A stretch of 64,000 nt of DNA from an uncultured Neglectibacter sp. (GTDB taxonomy: Bacteria; Bacillota; Clostridia; Oscillospirales; Acutalibacteraceae), in contig CAMNSA010000013.1 in assembly GCA_946554335.1 (NCBI GenBank), forward strand, positions 1 to 64,000, read 5' to 3'. A program made the translations under genes and the position numbers. Positions 15,001 through 27,000 of the stretch are shown in pieces (positions within the stretch are counted from its first letter, which is position 1; the number at the start of each line of letters is the position of its first letter). The notes beneath the pieces are model-generated. The model was not told where the DNA came from. It saw only the letters and a list, made by a program, of their open reading frames with translations, and searched no databases.

Positions 15001-18000
15001 CTGGGGAATACATCCGCCCACTCCTGGCTTCCGGTCACCTTACGGTTGTACTGGTCATAAGCCACCACCTGGAAGCTCTCTCTGGCCTGGGCTCCTCCCT
15101 GCGTCTCGATGAGCAGGGAAACATCCTGGTTGGAAAGGGTCTCTCCCTCTACCGTACACAGCTCGATCCGGCTGAGCTCCGGCGCCCCGGAAAGGCGGAT
15201 CGTGGTGGGGACGGAGACCTTGGAAACGCCGTTATAAGTGGCGTGCAGGCGTACCACGATCACATCGTCCAGCTCCATCCCGGTGTAGTTCAGCGTGACG
15301 CCGTCTACCGCGAACCCGGGCTCCACACTGGTCTTGGTAGTGTATTCCAGCACAGACCACTGCAGCTGGGTATCTTCGCGCTCGGGCAGGGGCTGGCCGT
15401 ACTGGTCATACAGCGTATACTCCGGTCGGAAGCTGCCCTCGTTCACCGGCACCGTCTTGGTGTCGATGCGCACGCCGGTGAAGATCCCGTTTTGCGCGTG
15501 AATACTCTTGAGCTCCGCATACCCGGACACGCCGCTTGTGCGATCACTGGCCATGATCTTTACGGTAATGCCGTCCAGCGCCTCGCTGGTGACGGTCACC
15601 GCTCCGCTCTGGCTCAGAGAGAAGCCGGTGCGGACCTTATCCATCTCCCAGATAAAGCTGCCCTGCATGGGATAGCCGTATTGATCCAGCGCCTGGGCCG
15701 CGTAGGGCAGTACGACCTTTTGGACCACAGCACCCTGATAGGGCGGCACCTCCACCTCGTTGGAACCGTTCATGGGCTTTACCTCGATGCTGGTAAGCAC
15801 CTGATAATCCCCTACCCGGAAGGTCTTGGGCTCGGAGACGATCCCATTTGCCGAGGCGGTCACTGTAAAGGTATTGGTCAGATCGGAAACGGTCAGGAGA
15901 CCCTCCTTAGTGAGGGTCGTTCCGCCGTCCGCGGGCTCCTGAGAAACCAGCTCCCAGGTAACCGTTCCGCCGTAATACATCTCGCTTCCATACTGATCCT
16001 TAAACACGGCGGACATGGGCAGATCCTTGGCGTCCGCCGCCACAACGCCCTGTTCTCCATCCGGCTTGACCGCAATCTCCTTCAGGACGCTGGGCTCTCT
16101 GAGCACCTGCACCTTCTGAGAAGCGCTGGCCGCGCCGCAGGAAGCCGTGACGGTCACCTCTGCCGTGCTGGCAAGCTTCTGGGCCGCGTCGCCGGAAATA
16201 GTGAGCACGCCAGTGGTTTGGCCGAAGGAGATCGCTCCTTCCACCAGACCCTCTGCCGTCATCTGGACCGGCTGTGTGGAAACCGTGCCGTCAGCCTGAT
16301 AGGCTGTGGCGGTATAGGTCTCTTCCCGGGCGTCGCTGCCCACATTGGGTACATAGACACGCTGGGCGCCCAGCAGCGTCACCAGGGTGACATCCGTATT
16401 TTCCGCCTCGCCCACAGTGATCTGCTGCACCTGAGAGACGATCCCCTGCGCGCTTACTGTGACGAAGGCCGCCTTAGCCTCGCTGCCGATAGTCAGATAT
16501 CCGCCCTCTGTCAGGGTCACGCCCTGCTCTACCTGGCCCACCAGGCGCCAGGCGGAAATGCCGCCGTACGCCATGGGAGCTCCGTACTGGTCAAGATACT
16601 GGGCAACAAGCTGACCGGACCTGCTCTTGGGCAGCTCTTTTGTCAGCACCCGGACAGCGCTCAGCCTGCTCTCCTCCCGGCGCAGGTCGAGATAAATCGT
16701 GCCGGAGAGGCCGCTCATGGCGTCCAAAGCGATCACTTCAACCGTGCCTCCGGCAGCCGCCGAGGTCACTGTCACCACGCCGCCGTCAGATACCGTCACG
16801 CCTTCCGGATTTCCGCTGACGGACCAGAAGAAGCGGCTGGAAAGCTCCTTATCGTACTGGTCATATACTGTGGCCTGCAGATTCACAAAGACAGATTCGT
16901 TCACTCCCGGAACCACAACAGCGCCGTCCGCGCCCTTGCGCTCCACGGCAACTCTTGCCGCCTTGGAGGGATCTGCCCCTACCGGCAGGGTAACAGGGCC
17001 GGAGGTTACATCGCTTGCGGAAACCGCCACCGTAATGCTGGTAAGCTCATTTCTGCGCTCCGGCTTGAAGGTGAACACATCTCCGGAAAGCTCCGCTGAA
17101 TCCTGAGGCTTGCTTCCCACAAGCTCCCAGGAAACAGGGCCTGTATACTCCATCTCTTCCCCGTACTGGTCAAAGAACACCGGCGTAAGCCTGGTGGATT
17201 CCAGTCCGGCGGGGATCCCGGTCTCCCGGATGCTAATGGAGGAAAGCACCGGCGTATCGTGGAGAATCTGGAGAGTGGTCTCTCCCAGGATCCCCGTGCT
17301 GTGCCGGGCTGTGATCTTTACATTCTTTCTTTCCTCTGTGCCTGCCGGGATCTGCAAAACGCCGTTATTTCTCCCGATGGTCACACCTTCGGGGGCGTCC
17401 TCCAGAGACCAGGTGACGGCGGAGGACACATTCATCTCCTTGTCATACTGGTCGTAGCCGGTAGCCGTGTATCTTTCAATGGTCAAGAGGGAATCGGAAA
17501 CTCTTACGATCTTTCTTCCCTCTGTATTCTTTACCACGATGCGCTGCAGGGCTCTGGCTTCCCCTACCCGAAGGGTCTTCTGGGTGGTATAGGCGCCGAT
17601 GGTCAGCTTGACCGTGACCTCCTTGGCCCCGTCCGCAGGGCGCACCGCGCCGCCTGAGGTAAGGGTGCCGGAAGCCGCGCCGGAGATCAACTCCCACTGG
17701 GGCGTCTCCGCAAATCCCATGGGCTCCTCATACTGGTCCAGAAGCTGCGCGGTAAGCTGCGTTTCCACGCCCGGCTCCAAAGCGTCTTCCTTGATGTTGG
17801 CTCTCGAGGCCTGAGGCACATTGTGGACCAGATCCACTATGTACTCGCCCTCTACGCCGGAAAGCTTATCCACCGCGATTACACGCACGCCGGAGGTTTC
17901 CTTCGCATAGCTGTTCACCGTGAGGATCCCGTTTTGGGTGATGGTGACGCCCTGCTCCGGGCCGTCCTCCACATACCAGCCGAACTCTCCGTTCACCTGG

Positions 18001-21000
18001 GCCCCGAACTGGTCAAAGGCCTGAGCGGTAAACAGGAAGCTCACGCTCTGCGCCACTCCGCTTACCACGGAGGGAACTGTGATCACTCTGCCGCCGCGAT
18101 CCTTCTGGACGCGCACAGTCTCTGTCTGAGAAGTGCCGCCCAGCACGATCTCACAAGTGGGAGACATTTTTCCCTGGGCAGATGCGCGCACCTGCACCAG
18201 CTCCACGCCCTCGGGGATGATCAGCAGACCCCTGTCCGCAAAATACGCGGGATCGGCAGTTTCAGGCAAGGTACCGATGGCATGCCATTCCGTCTTGCCC
18301 TGGTAATCCATCTCCGTGCCGTACTGGTCATAATAGATCCCGTGCAGCTGTGCCGCCGTGGTTCCGGCGGGCAGAGCCCGTTCCCGAACATCCACGGAGG
18401 TGAGCACGCTGTCGCTGCGGTCCACAGAAAGCACCGCTCTGCCGGACACCGTGCCCGCGCTGTTGGACGCCACCACCTGCAGGTCAGACTTGGTGGAGTT
18501 CGCCGGCACCGTAACCACACCGTCTCGGACAAATACGCCGTTGGGCGCGCCTCGCAGGCTCCACAAGGGAGTGAAGTCCGTGATGGGCTGCAAATACTGG
18601 TCGATGGCCGAGGCCTCAAACTGAGCAGTGACCGCAGCTCTGCTGGAAATATACAAGGGTCCATAGCCGTCTGTACGCTTGACCTTGATCTCCTTGAGCT
18701 CAGGGGTCTCGCGGCTAAGCCGGATCACCTTCTGGGCTGTTTTAGGCCCGATCTCGCCCACAGTGACTTCCACCTTCACCTCGACTTGGGTCAAAGTGGA
18801 GGAATAGTTCAGGGTACCGAAGAGACTGTCGGAGAACGAGGCAGTACCGGTCCCGGTGGTACCCACCAGCGTCCACTGTGCCTTGTCGTATCCTTCCATC
18901 TCCTGGCCATACTGATCCAAGGCTACCGCGGTAAGCTTCACGGAGCCCTGATCTGCAGGGAGCAGGTCGTTCTTGATCATAACCGATTCAAACCGCGGCT
19001 GCTGCTTCCTCACCACCAGAGTAGCCGTGCCGGATTTTCCGGAATTCTCTTCCCGCACCACGATCTGCACTTCGCTGTTCAAGGCGCTGGGAAGCACCGT
19101 CACCTTGCCGGTCTGGTCCACGGAAACGCCAATGGCCGCTCCCTCCAGCTCCCAACGAAGGCTGAGCTTGTCGTGGTCGATCTCGTCTCCGTACTGGTTA
19201 TAGACCTGTGCCGTGTACACCAAAGACTCGCTGCCGGCCACCGGCACGGTAACCGCTCCGGTCTCCTCGCGGGTGACCGTCACCTTATCCACATATTCCG
19301 CTCCCGCGCGGCTGAGCAGGGCCGTGGCCGTCTTGCCGCGGGAATAAGCTCTTACCGCCACCTGGCTGGTGCTGGGATCCAGATTGATCTCGCCGCGGTA
19401 ATCGTCCCGCTTTTCTTCCGCCGCTCCGGGCTCGGACAGCAGCAGATTGTTGACGGTGGTCTGATAGCCATCCGTCCCCTCCTCGATCATGGACCACTTC
19501 ACCGTGCCCTGGGTGGGCATCTCTTCCCGGTACTGGTCGAGCCAAACAGCGTCCAGCACCATATGGTCTCCCTCGGTAAGGGCCGTCTGCCGGATCCCCA
19601 GAGAGGTGTATTCCGCAGGCTCCCGCATGATGTCCACATCCAGAGAGCCGTAAATGCCGGAATTGCTGTCCTGGGCATATACCGTGATTCGCAGCTGGGG
19701 CGCCTCGCTGGTCACCGTCATGGTGCCGTCCTGAGAAATGCTGACGCCCTTTACTTTGTCACTCAAGGACCAGACCAGGCTGGCTTCCATCTCCATCCCG
19801 TACTGGTCATAGGCTATCGCCTGGAAGCTTTCCGCGGAAGAACTCACATCTCCGTCCAGGTATCCGGGTACATCCACAGCGCCCTGGGCAATACGGGACA
19901 CATCGATCCTGGAAATATGACGCTCCTCGCCCAGATAGATCTCTGTGCTGCCAGTTTGAGAAACGCCGTTATGAGTAGCCGTCACTGTCACCGTGGCCCG
20001 AGAGGTCCCGGCGTTAAAGTTCAGCTGCGCGCTGGCGTCAGAAGCATTGGGCGCCAAAGTCCCGCTTCCTTCGGAGGGCCAGGCAACATTCCACAACGCG
20101 TTTACCTGAGACGCGGGGATCTCCATTTCGTCTCCGTACTGGTCAAAGTACTTTAAGGTGAGCTTTCCGCCTCGCTCCTCTGCCGGGAAGCCGGTGGGCA
20201 CAATCGCCACACGGCTGTAAGCCCTGGCCTGATGCACGATGGCGAAGGTGTCGTAGCCCGTCACCTGCTTGCTCTGTCCGGAAACCGGGCAGGAGGCGAT
20301 AACCCGTACATTACTGGAGGCCTTTGCCGTGGGAGAAACAGTAACTACACCGTTTTGATCAATGGATACCTCATCCTGAGAGGCGCCCATGATAGACCAC
20401 TGAATCACCGGCTCTTCTACACCCTCCGGCGCCGCATAGGGCTGGCCGTACTGGTCGGAGATCGCTGCCTGGAACTTCAAGGTGCTTTCCGGATGGCCCT
20501 CACCGTCTGCCCGTACCGGGGTAGTGCCCTCAATCCTGCTCACGGTGATAGCCGTGGGAATGGGCCAGTCGTCCGATACCGGGATCTCGATCTGGCCGGA
20601 GCTGATCCCAGCCGCTTCCACGCTTAAAGTGACGCTTTCCGTGCCTACAGAAGCGGTCAGGTCGATCTGGTTGCCTTCCAGAGTAGGCTTTGTGACCTGT
20701 CCGGGCTTCCAGCCGTGCATCTGCCAGGTTTCAGCGCCTCTGGGGAAGGTGACGCTGCCGTACTGATCGTAATAAATGGCAGTCAGGGTCGTCTTGCTGG
20801 CAGGCAGCAGCTTCCTCTGCTCAATGTCGATGGCGCTGAACACAGGCTCTTCCTTGGTAAGCATCAGCTCGTATACCCCGAACTTCTTCGTTACGGGGTC
20901 AGAGGCCGCCACAGTCACCTTGCCTTCTTCTGCCTGGCTGGTGACCGTGAGCACGCCGTTTTCATTGATGGAGATCCCCTTGGAGGACTCGCCGTACACC

Positions 21001-24000
21001 TGCCACTGGGCGTTCTCCATAGGCAGGTTCCCATTGATGTTCAGGCCGTACTGATCCACACCGTACGCTTCAAAGGCGACGGAGGTCTCCTGCACCGCCC
21101 CATTTCTCATCACCGGGATAGCTACCGGCCCGGCGCTGAGCTTCCGGCGGACGACTACCTTCTCAATTTGAGAGGCAGGTTGATTCCTCACCAGGATCTT
21201 TTCATCATCCAGATGGAAGCCGTCTCGGTCATAATCCACCTTTACCTGGATCTGTCCGGTATAGGAACCAAACTCAATAAAGCCCGTCTTATCATTGATC
21301 GTAGGACGGTTAGAGCCGCTGGTGGGGTCCGTAACAGACCAGGTCATATACTCTGTCAGGCCGGGCACCTCTGCCCCATACTGGTCATAGGCTACCGCCT
21401 CCAGATAGGCGCTGGAAGTCCCTGCGGGGAACTGAGTGGTGACAATTTCCACCCGCACCGGATTAAAGGCAGCTCCCTCCCTGGTGATATTGAAGAAGGC
21501 TTTGCCCAAAATCTTATAGTTATGATCCTGCGCCACCACTGCAACCTGCTCCGTGGCAGCCGCGGTAATGGGAATATCGACCAGACCCTGCTGGCTTACC
21601 GTAACGCCTTCCGGTGCGCCGACCAGACTCCACACCAGGTCAATGTCCGCCGTATTGGTGATCACCCTTTCGTACTGGTCATAGGGGGTCGCCGTAAACT
21701 GGATCGTATTTCCAGCCTGTGCGGAGGCGGCGTTTCCGGTCACCTGCAAAGAGGTAAACTTACTTTCGCCTGCCTCATACAGGGTTTTTGTCACAGTTTG
21801 CCCGCCGCCGGAAAGCTGCACTGTCACCGACTTCGTTCCGGAGGGAGTCACCAGGGTGCTGTCGTAGCCCTCCTGGAACACCGCTCCGCTGTTGGCCGGA
21901 TACTCGTCGAGAATATTCCAGGTAAGCTCTGTGGTATAATCCGGCATCTCATTGTGGTTCTGATCCAGATAGACCGGCGTCAGCGTGGTCCGGGCAGCCT
22001 GCCCCGCGGGGACGGGAAGGAAGTAGCTTTCCTTAATCTCCAGGGAACTGAACTGGCTCACTTCCTGATCGGCAATCACAGAGAACACCGTATCCATGCT
22101 CTTGCTGCTCACACGGTCTACTACTGTAAGGCGTACATTCGGCGCCTGCTTGGCGCCGCTTGCCACGGTCACCACGCCGTCAGATACGGTGATTCCCTTC
22201 AGCTCTGTCGTGCAGCTCAGGTTCCAGTCAAAGGTGGCGTCCATCACATTGCCGTACTGATCGTACAGCTCTGCGGAATAGGTCACCTGCGCTTTGCCTG
22301 TTCTGGGCACAAAGACCGGCGTTGTGCCGTTTTCCTTCTGAAGCTCTATGTGGTCTGCCACAGGGGCTTCCTTGCTGATCTGAATCTTTTTCTGTACTCC
22401 GCCCTTTGCGATCAGGGCTTCTACCGCAGTTCTATCCTCCGCACTGATCTCGCTTTCCGAAACCACCTGGGGGATCACTTTCACCGTGACGCTGCGGGTA
22501 TCGTCTCCCAATACCAAATGGTCGCCATTCTCCAGATAGGCGGAACGGTCCCCATTTTCTTCGCTGCTTTCGATCGACCACACCGCGCCCGCGCCGGGAA
22601 TGGATTCGATGGCGGAACCGTACTGATCTAAGAACCGATAGATCAGAGCCACCGGCTCTGCCGTAGCTGCCATGCTGCTCCCGTTGGCGATCTCAATCCC
22701 TTGAAGCTGGGAGGGTTCCCGTGCGATCGTTACAGTGGTGAGCGCCGTTACCGTAGCGCCGTCCGCCAGCGGCGTCACTTCCGCCCGCAGAGTGACCGGT
22801 CCGGCCGGCGTGGTGCTGTTGGCGGAAAAGCTTGCCCAGGGTGTATTCTGAGAGCTTGTGATGCTCGTTCCCTGAGGCGCGTCCACCATGCTCCAGGTAA
22901 TACGGTTATCCACCTCGCCCGCAGCGGTAAAGGTGGTGATCTTGTCACCATACTGATCGTATGCCACAGGTGTTACACGGATGGTAGTGGTTCTGGGTGC
23001 GCCCGTTGACGTCTGGGGCAGCACCGTAATAGAAGTGCTGGCAGGCAGGATCACCAGACGGTCCACCCGGGGAGCGTCTGCGCTCATGACCACCTGGTGC
23101 CGTCCGCTTGTAATATCGTCTATTTTTGCGCTGACATAGCAGAATACCGCGTCGCTGTCATAGGTGAGAAGTCCGGTGGCGGAAAGCCGCGTATTGGCGT
23201 TTCCGCCGTCATCCTCCAGCGTCCAGAGCGGCGCTTCGGAAGGAGTCATCTGTTTTCCGTACTGATCCCAAAACGCGGCGGAAAGCTGAGACTGGCCCTT
23301 GGTTCTGCTCACCATTCGCTGCTGTACAGTGATGGAGGAAAGCTTCTGAATCTCGTAAACCGTGGACAGGACATAGCTGGCAGAAAGCCCGGTGGCAGGA
23401 TCTGTCACGATCACCTGAGCCTGCCCCGCCTGCGTCAGGTTGTTGATGAGCACAACGCCGTTTTCATTTACAGTCATGCCTGTAGGCTCATCCTGTAAGG
23501 ACCACCGGAAGGAGTCAGAAACCTCCGCCGGCATCCTCTCGCCAAACTGGTCGTAAGCCGCCGCCCGGAAGATCGCGGTACGCTGAACGATCCCGCCCGC
23601 TCTGGGAGAGGGGATCAGCATAGTATGTCCTGTTTCCCGCTCCCTCAGAATCTCCACGCGGGAGAGCTTGGAAAGCTCTGCGCTGATGGGGAGAGTCTTC
23701 CTTGCGGAAAGGGAGAGAGACTCTGCGGAGGCCTCCACGGTGACCTGGCCAACCGTGCCCTCCATAACCGTAAGCTCGTTTCCGGACAGGCTGACGCCCG
23801 CCGGTACCTCTCCTACCAGCGTCCAGGTAATCCGGTTCCCGCCGGAACCGGTATATTCATCTCCCAAATGATCCAGGATCCTGGCGGAAAGCTCTGTCAC
23901 CTCTCCCGGCTTCGCCCTGCCGGTAAGAATCTCCAGGCTTTCGGGCTCCCGCACACTGGCGTCATAGGAAAGCGCGAGATCCAGGCGCCCGAAAATATCC

Positions 24001-27000
24001 GTTACCGTGTTGGTTTCCGGATCGATATAGTGAGCTGTGACCTGTACCTTGCCCGGCTGCGCTCCAGGGGCCACAGAGAGGGAGGCGTCCTTCCCGCTGC
24101 CCGGCGTCAGGGTCACGCCAGTCAAATCTGCACCGGAAATATCCCAGCTGATGTCTCCGGCCGCGCTGGAGGTGATATCGGCGCCGAACTGATTATATAC
24201 CAGGGCGCTGAGCGCAGAGGAAACTGCCTGCGCGCCCTCAGTGGGAATAGTGATCTCATTTCCCAGCGCGCTGGAAAGCTCCAGATAAGAGGGCGTGGTG
24301 CTACTCACACTGTAGATCGTCTTCTTCGTGCTGTGCTGGCTGTCGGAATAGGTGACATCCAACGAGATGTTTGCTTTAAAAGGCGTTACTCGACCATTTG
24401 CAGACCTCCGCCAGTCATTTGCGTCCGTTCCCGCAAAAGTAAAAGTTCTGGAAGAGGGCGTAATGTTCATTTCCTTCCCGTACTGATCGTAATAGACCGT
24501 GGTCAGGGCAACTTGCTGGTTCAAAGGGATCATGGTCTGCAGGATCTCCACGGAGGTGTAGATCGGCTGGGTACCTTCCGCATAGTTCACATGGAGCAGA
24601 GCGGTTCCCCACACACCGGATCTCGGCTCTACCGCGAGGACGGTGTAGGTGCTGCCGGCGATCGCTTCGCTTTCCACTGTGACAACGCCGTTCTCATCGA
24701 TGGAAACGCCGGGATGCTCCTCCTCCCGGATATCCCACAGGATCCCCTCGCTGCCCAGAGCGATGCCGTCCGCGTCCCGCAGACTTGCGGTAAAGGCCGT
24801 GGTGGCGGAAGGCTCTTCCAATGTGGGGATCGTCACGGTCCCCTCTTCCGGGAAGATCTCGATCGCCGCAGCCTTTCCGGGATTCTTCACTTCAATGACC
24901 TGGGGTTCGCTCTCCTTGGTGACAGAGCCGTAGGTGCCCGAGACCTTCACCGTCACCCGCTGCGTGTAGATGGTGGTAGTCAAGATACCGGTCTCGGTAA
25001 GCGCCACTCGTTCACCGGAAGGCACTACATCGCTGGAGATATTGATATTGCCCCAGTTCGGCGTAATATTGGACAGCAGTCCGCCATACTGATCGTGGAA
25101 CTGGGCCGTCAAGGCGGTAGATTCTCCGCGGGCCACGGCCTTTTCCTTCACATCTACCCAATCCAGGACCGGGGTCTCCTTGCGTAAAGTCAGCGTAAGC
25201 GTGTTGGAGATCAGAGGGTTTTTCCGGCTCTTTACCTGAACCGTCACTGCCGTGGTCTCCGCCGCGGGCTCGATCTTCAGCACCGCCTGATTTCTTTCAC
25301 TGCCGGACCCGGGCTCCAGCGTCACGCCGGGATAGGAAGCGGAAAGGCTCCAATCCAAGGCGTCGTTCACAGCGGCCATATCCCAGGGCTCCTCATACTG
25401 ATCCAAAGGCTGAGCCAAAATGGGAATGGAGAGCTCGCCCTCCTTCTCCTTGGGCACATCATATACGGTTTTCTCCGCGGACAGATCAATGGTGGTGAGC
25501 GCCGCGATAGTTCCGATATCCAGGGTTTTATCCTGGGGCTCAAAGGCCGCGCCCTGATAAGTTCCCTCCAAATGCACCCGGATCTTTCCCTTGGTGTCAA
25601 TGATGCCCTGGGTCAGAGTCAAGATCCCATTGTCGGAAATCGTATAATCGCTGGTGGTCTCCCCTGCAGACCAGTGAAGCACCAGGTCGCTCTCTGCGGC
25701 CTCAAAGGGCGAACCATACTGATCCACCGCCTGATACCTGAGAGGGATCCCCGTAGTGACAGGAGGCACCTGGTTATTCTTGATCTGTACTCCGGCAAAT
25801 TTCCCCTCTTCCCGAACGACCCGAAGCGTCTTTTTCCCAGGAATCATGGCGCCGTCCAGCGTGACCTCACACTGAAGCTCCATTTCCCCTTCCGGGGTCG
25901 TGCTGTTGAGACGAAGCAGCATGCCGCTTTTCACAGAGAGGTTCACACTGGAATTGATCCCGGCTCCGGCCAGATTTTCCGGCACATAGCTCCAGGAGAA
26001 TTCCGGAGCTCCATCGGTGATCTCCTTGTGATACTGGTCATAAAGACGGGCACGGAAAAAGGACTGCGTAGCCAGCGGGGTTCCCTCGTCCAGAGGGGCT
26101 ACCTCGATCTCGTCTCCCTCCTGTACCTGGGTAAAAGTCGGATCCGTATAGCGCTCCAGCTCTACGGAAGCGAATTGCGCCGCCTGCTTTGTCACATTCA
26201 CTTCATAGGACCCTGCCAGATTTCCCAAATTGGGGCCTGCCTGGGCCTTGATCGTGATCTTTCCGGGCTCCACATCGGCAGGACCCTTGTCAGGAGCAAA
26301 GGTCAGATTCACCAGGATCCGGTCGTCCTCTACCTGAGTGCTGTCCGGACTCCATTGGACCGCGGCAGGCGTTACGGTAAAACAAGAGGCCAGCGCTGCA
26401 TCCGTTCCCTCTACCGACAGGGAGATCTCCCCCTGGAAGGCAGAAGTTCGGATAGGATAATCGTACTGGTCCGCTACGCTGACCCAGTAATTCTCGCCCT
26501 TAGTGGGAAATTCCGAATCCGTGCCGTAAATGCTGACCTGTCCGGAGCCTGTCTTGTCCTCTTTGTCCTCGATCTTCAAAGTGGAAGGCTCCAGCGACTC
26601 TGTCCGCAGCACAAAAGACACGGTAAGCCCTGCCTCAAATCCGCAGACGGCTCCGCCCACATCCTCTTCCATGGGATGCAGGTTCTTAAAAGCGGTCAGA
26701 TAAATGGTCTTGGTGTTCAGATTGTCAAAGGTATTTCGGGACGCTTCCGGCGTAATCTCCAGCTGTCCGGTGGTGCGCTCTACCTTGGTGTCGCCCAGAG
26801 TCACCTCCTGGGTAATCAGCTTGACGCCCAAAGGATAGTCCTCCGGGTCCAGCGGGTTGCCATCCGCGTCGCTGAATTGCCAGTTCAGGTCACTCGCGCT
26901 TAGAAGCTCCTGACCTGCACCGGGAGCAGAAGAATAGACTTGTCCTGTAGAATCCTGGCCCCAGATCTGATATTGAAATGCCGTTTTCAGCGCTTCCTTT

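Noticed and set aside
1400-26500. Short direct repeats (CCGTACTGGTCATA-like) at regular intervals, resembling a CRISPR or iteron array
   Set aside because: They lie about 300 bp apart, in one reading frame, and encode the DQYG motif of a protein domain; no palindromic repeat and spacer structure.
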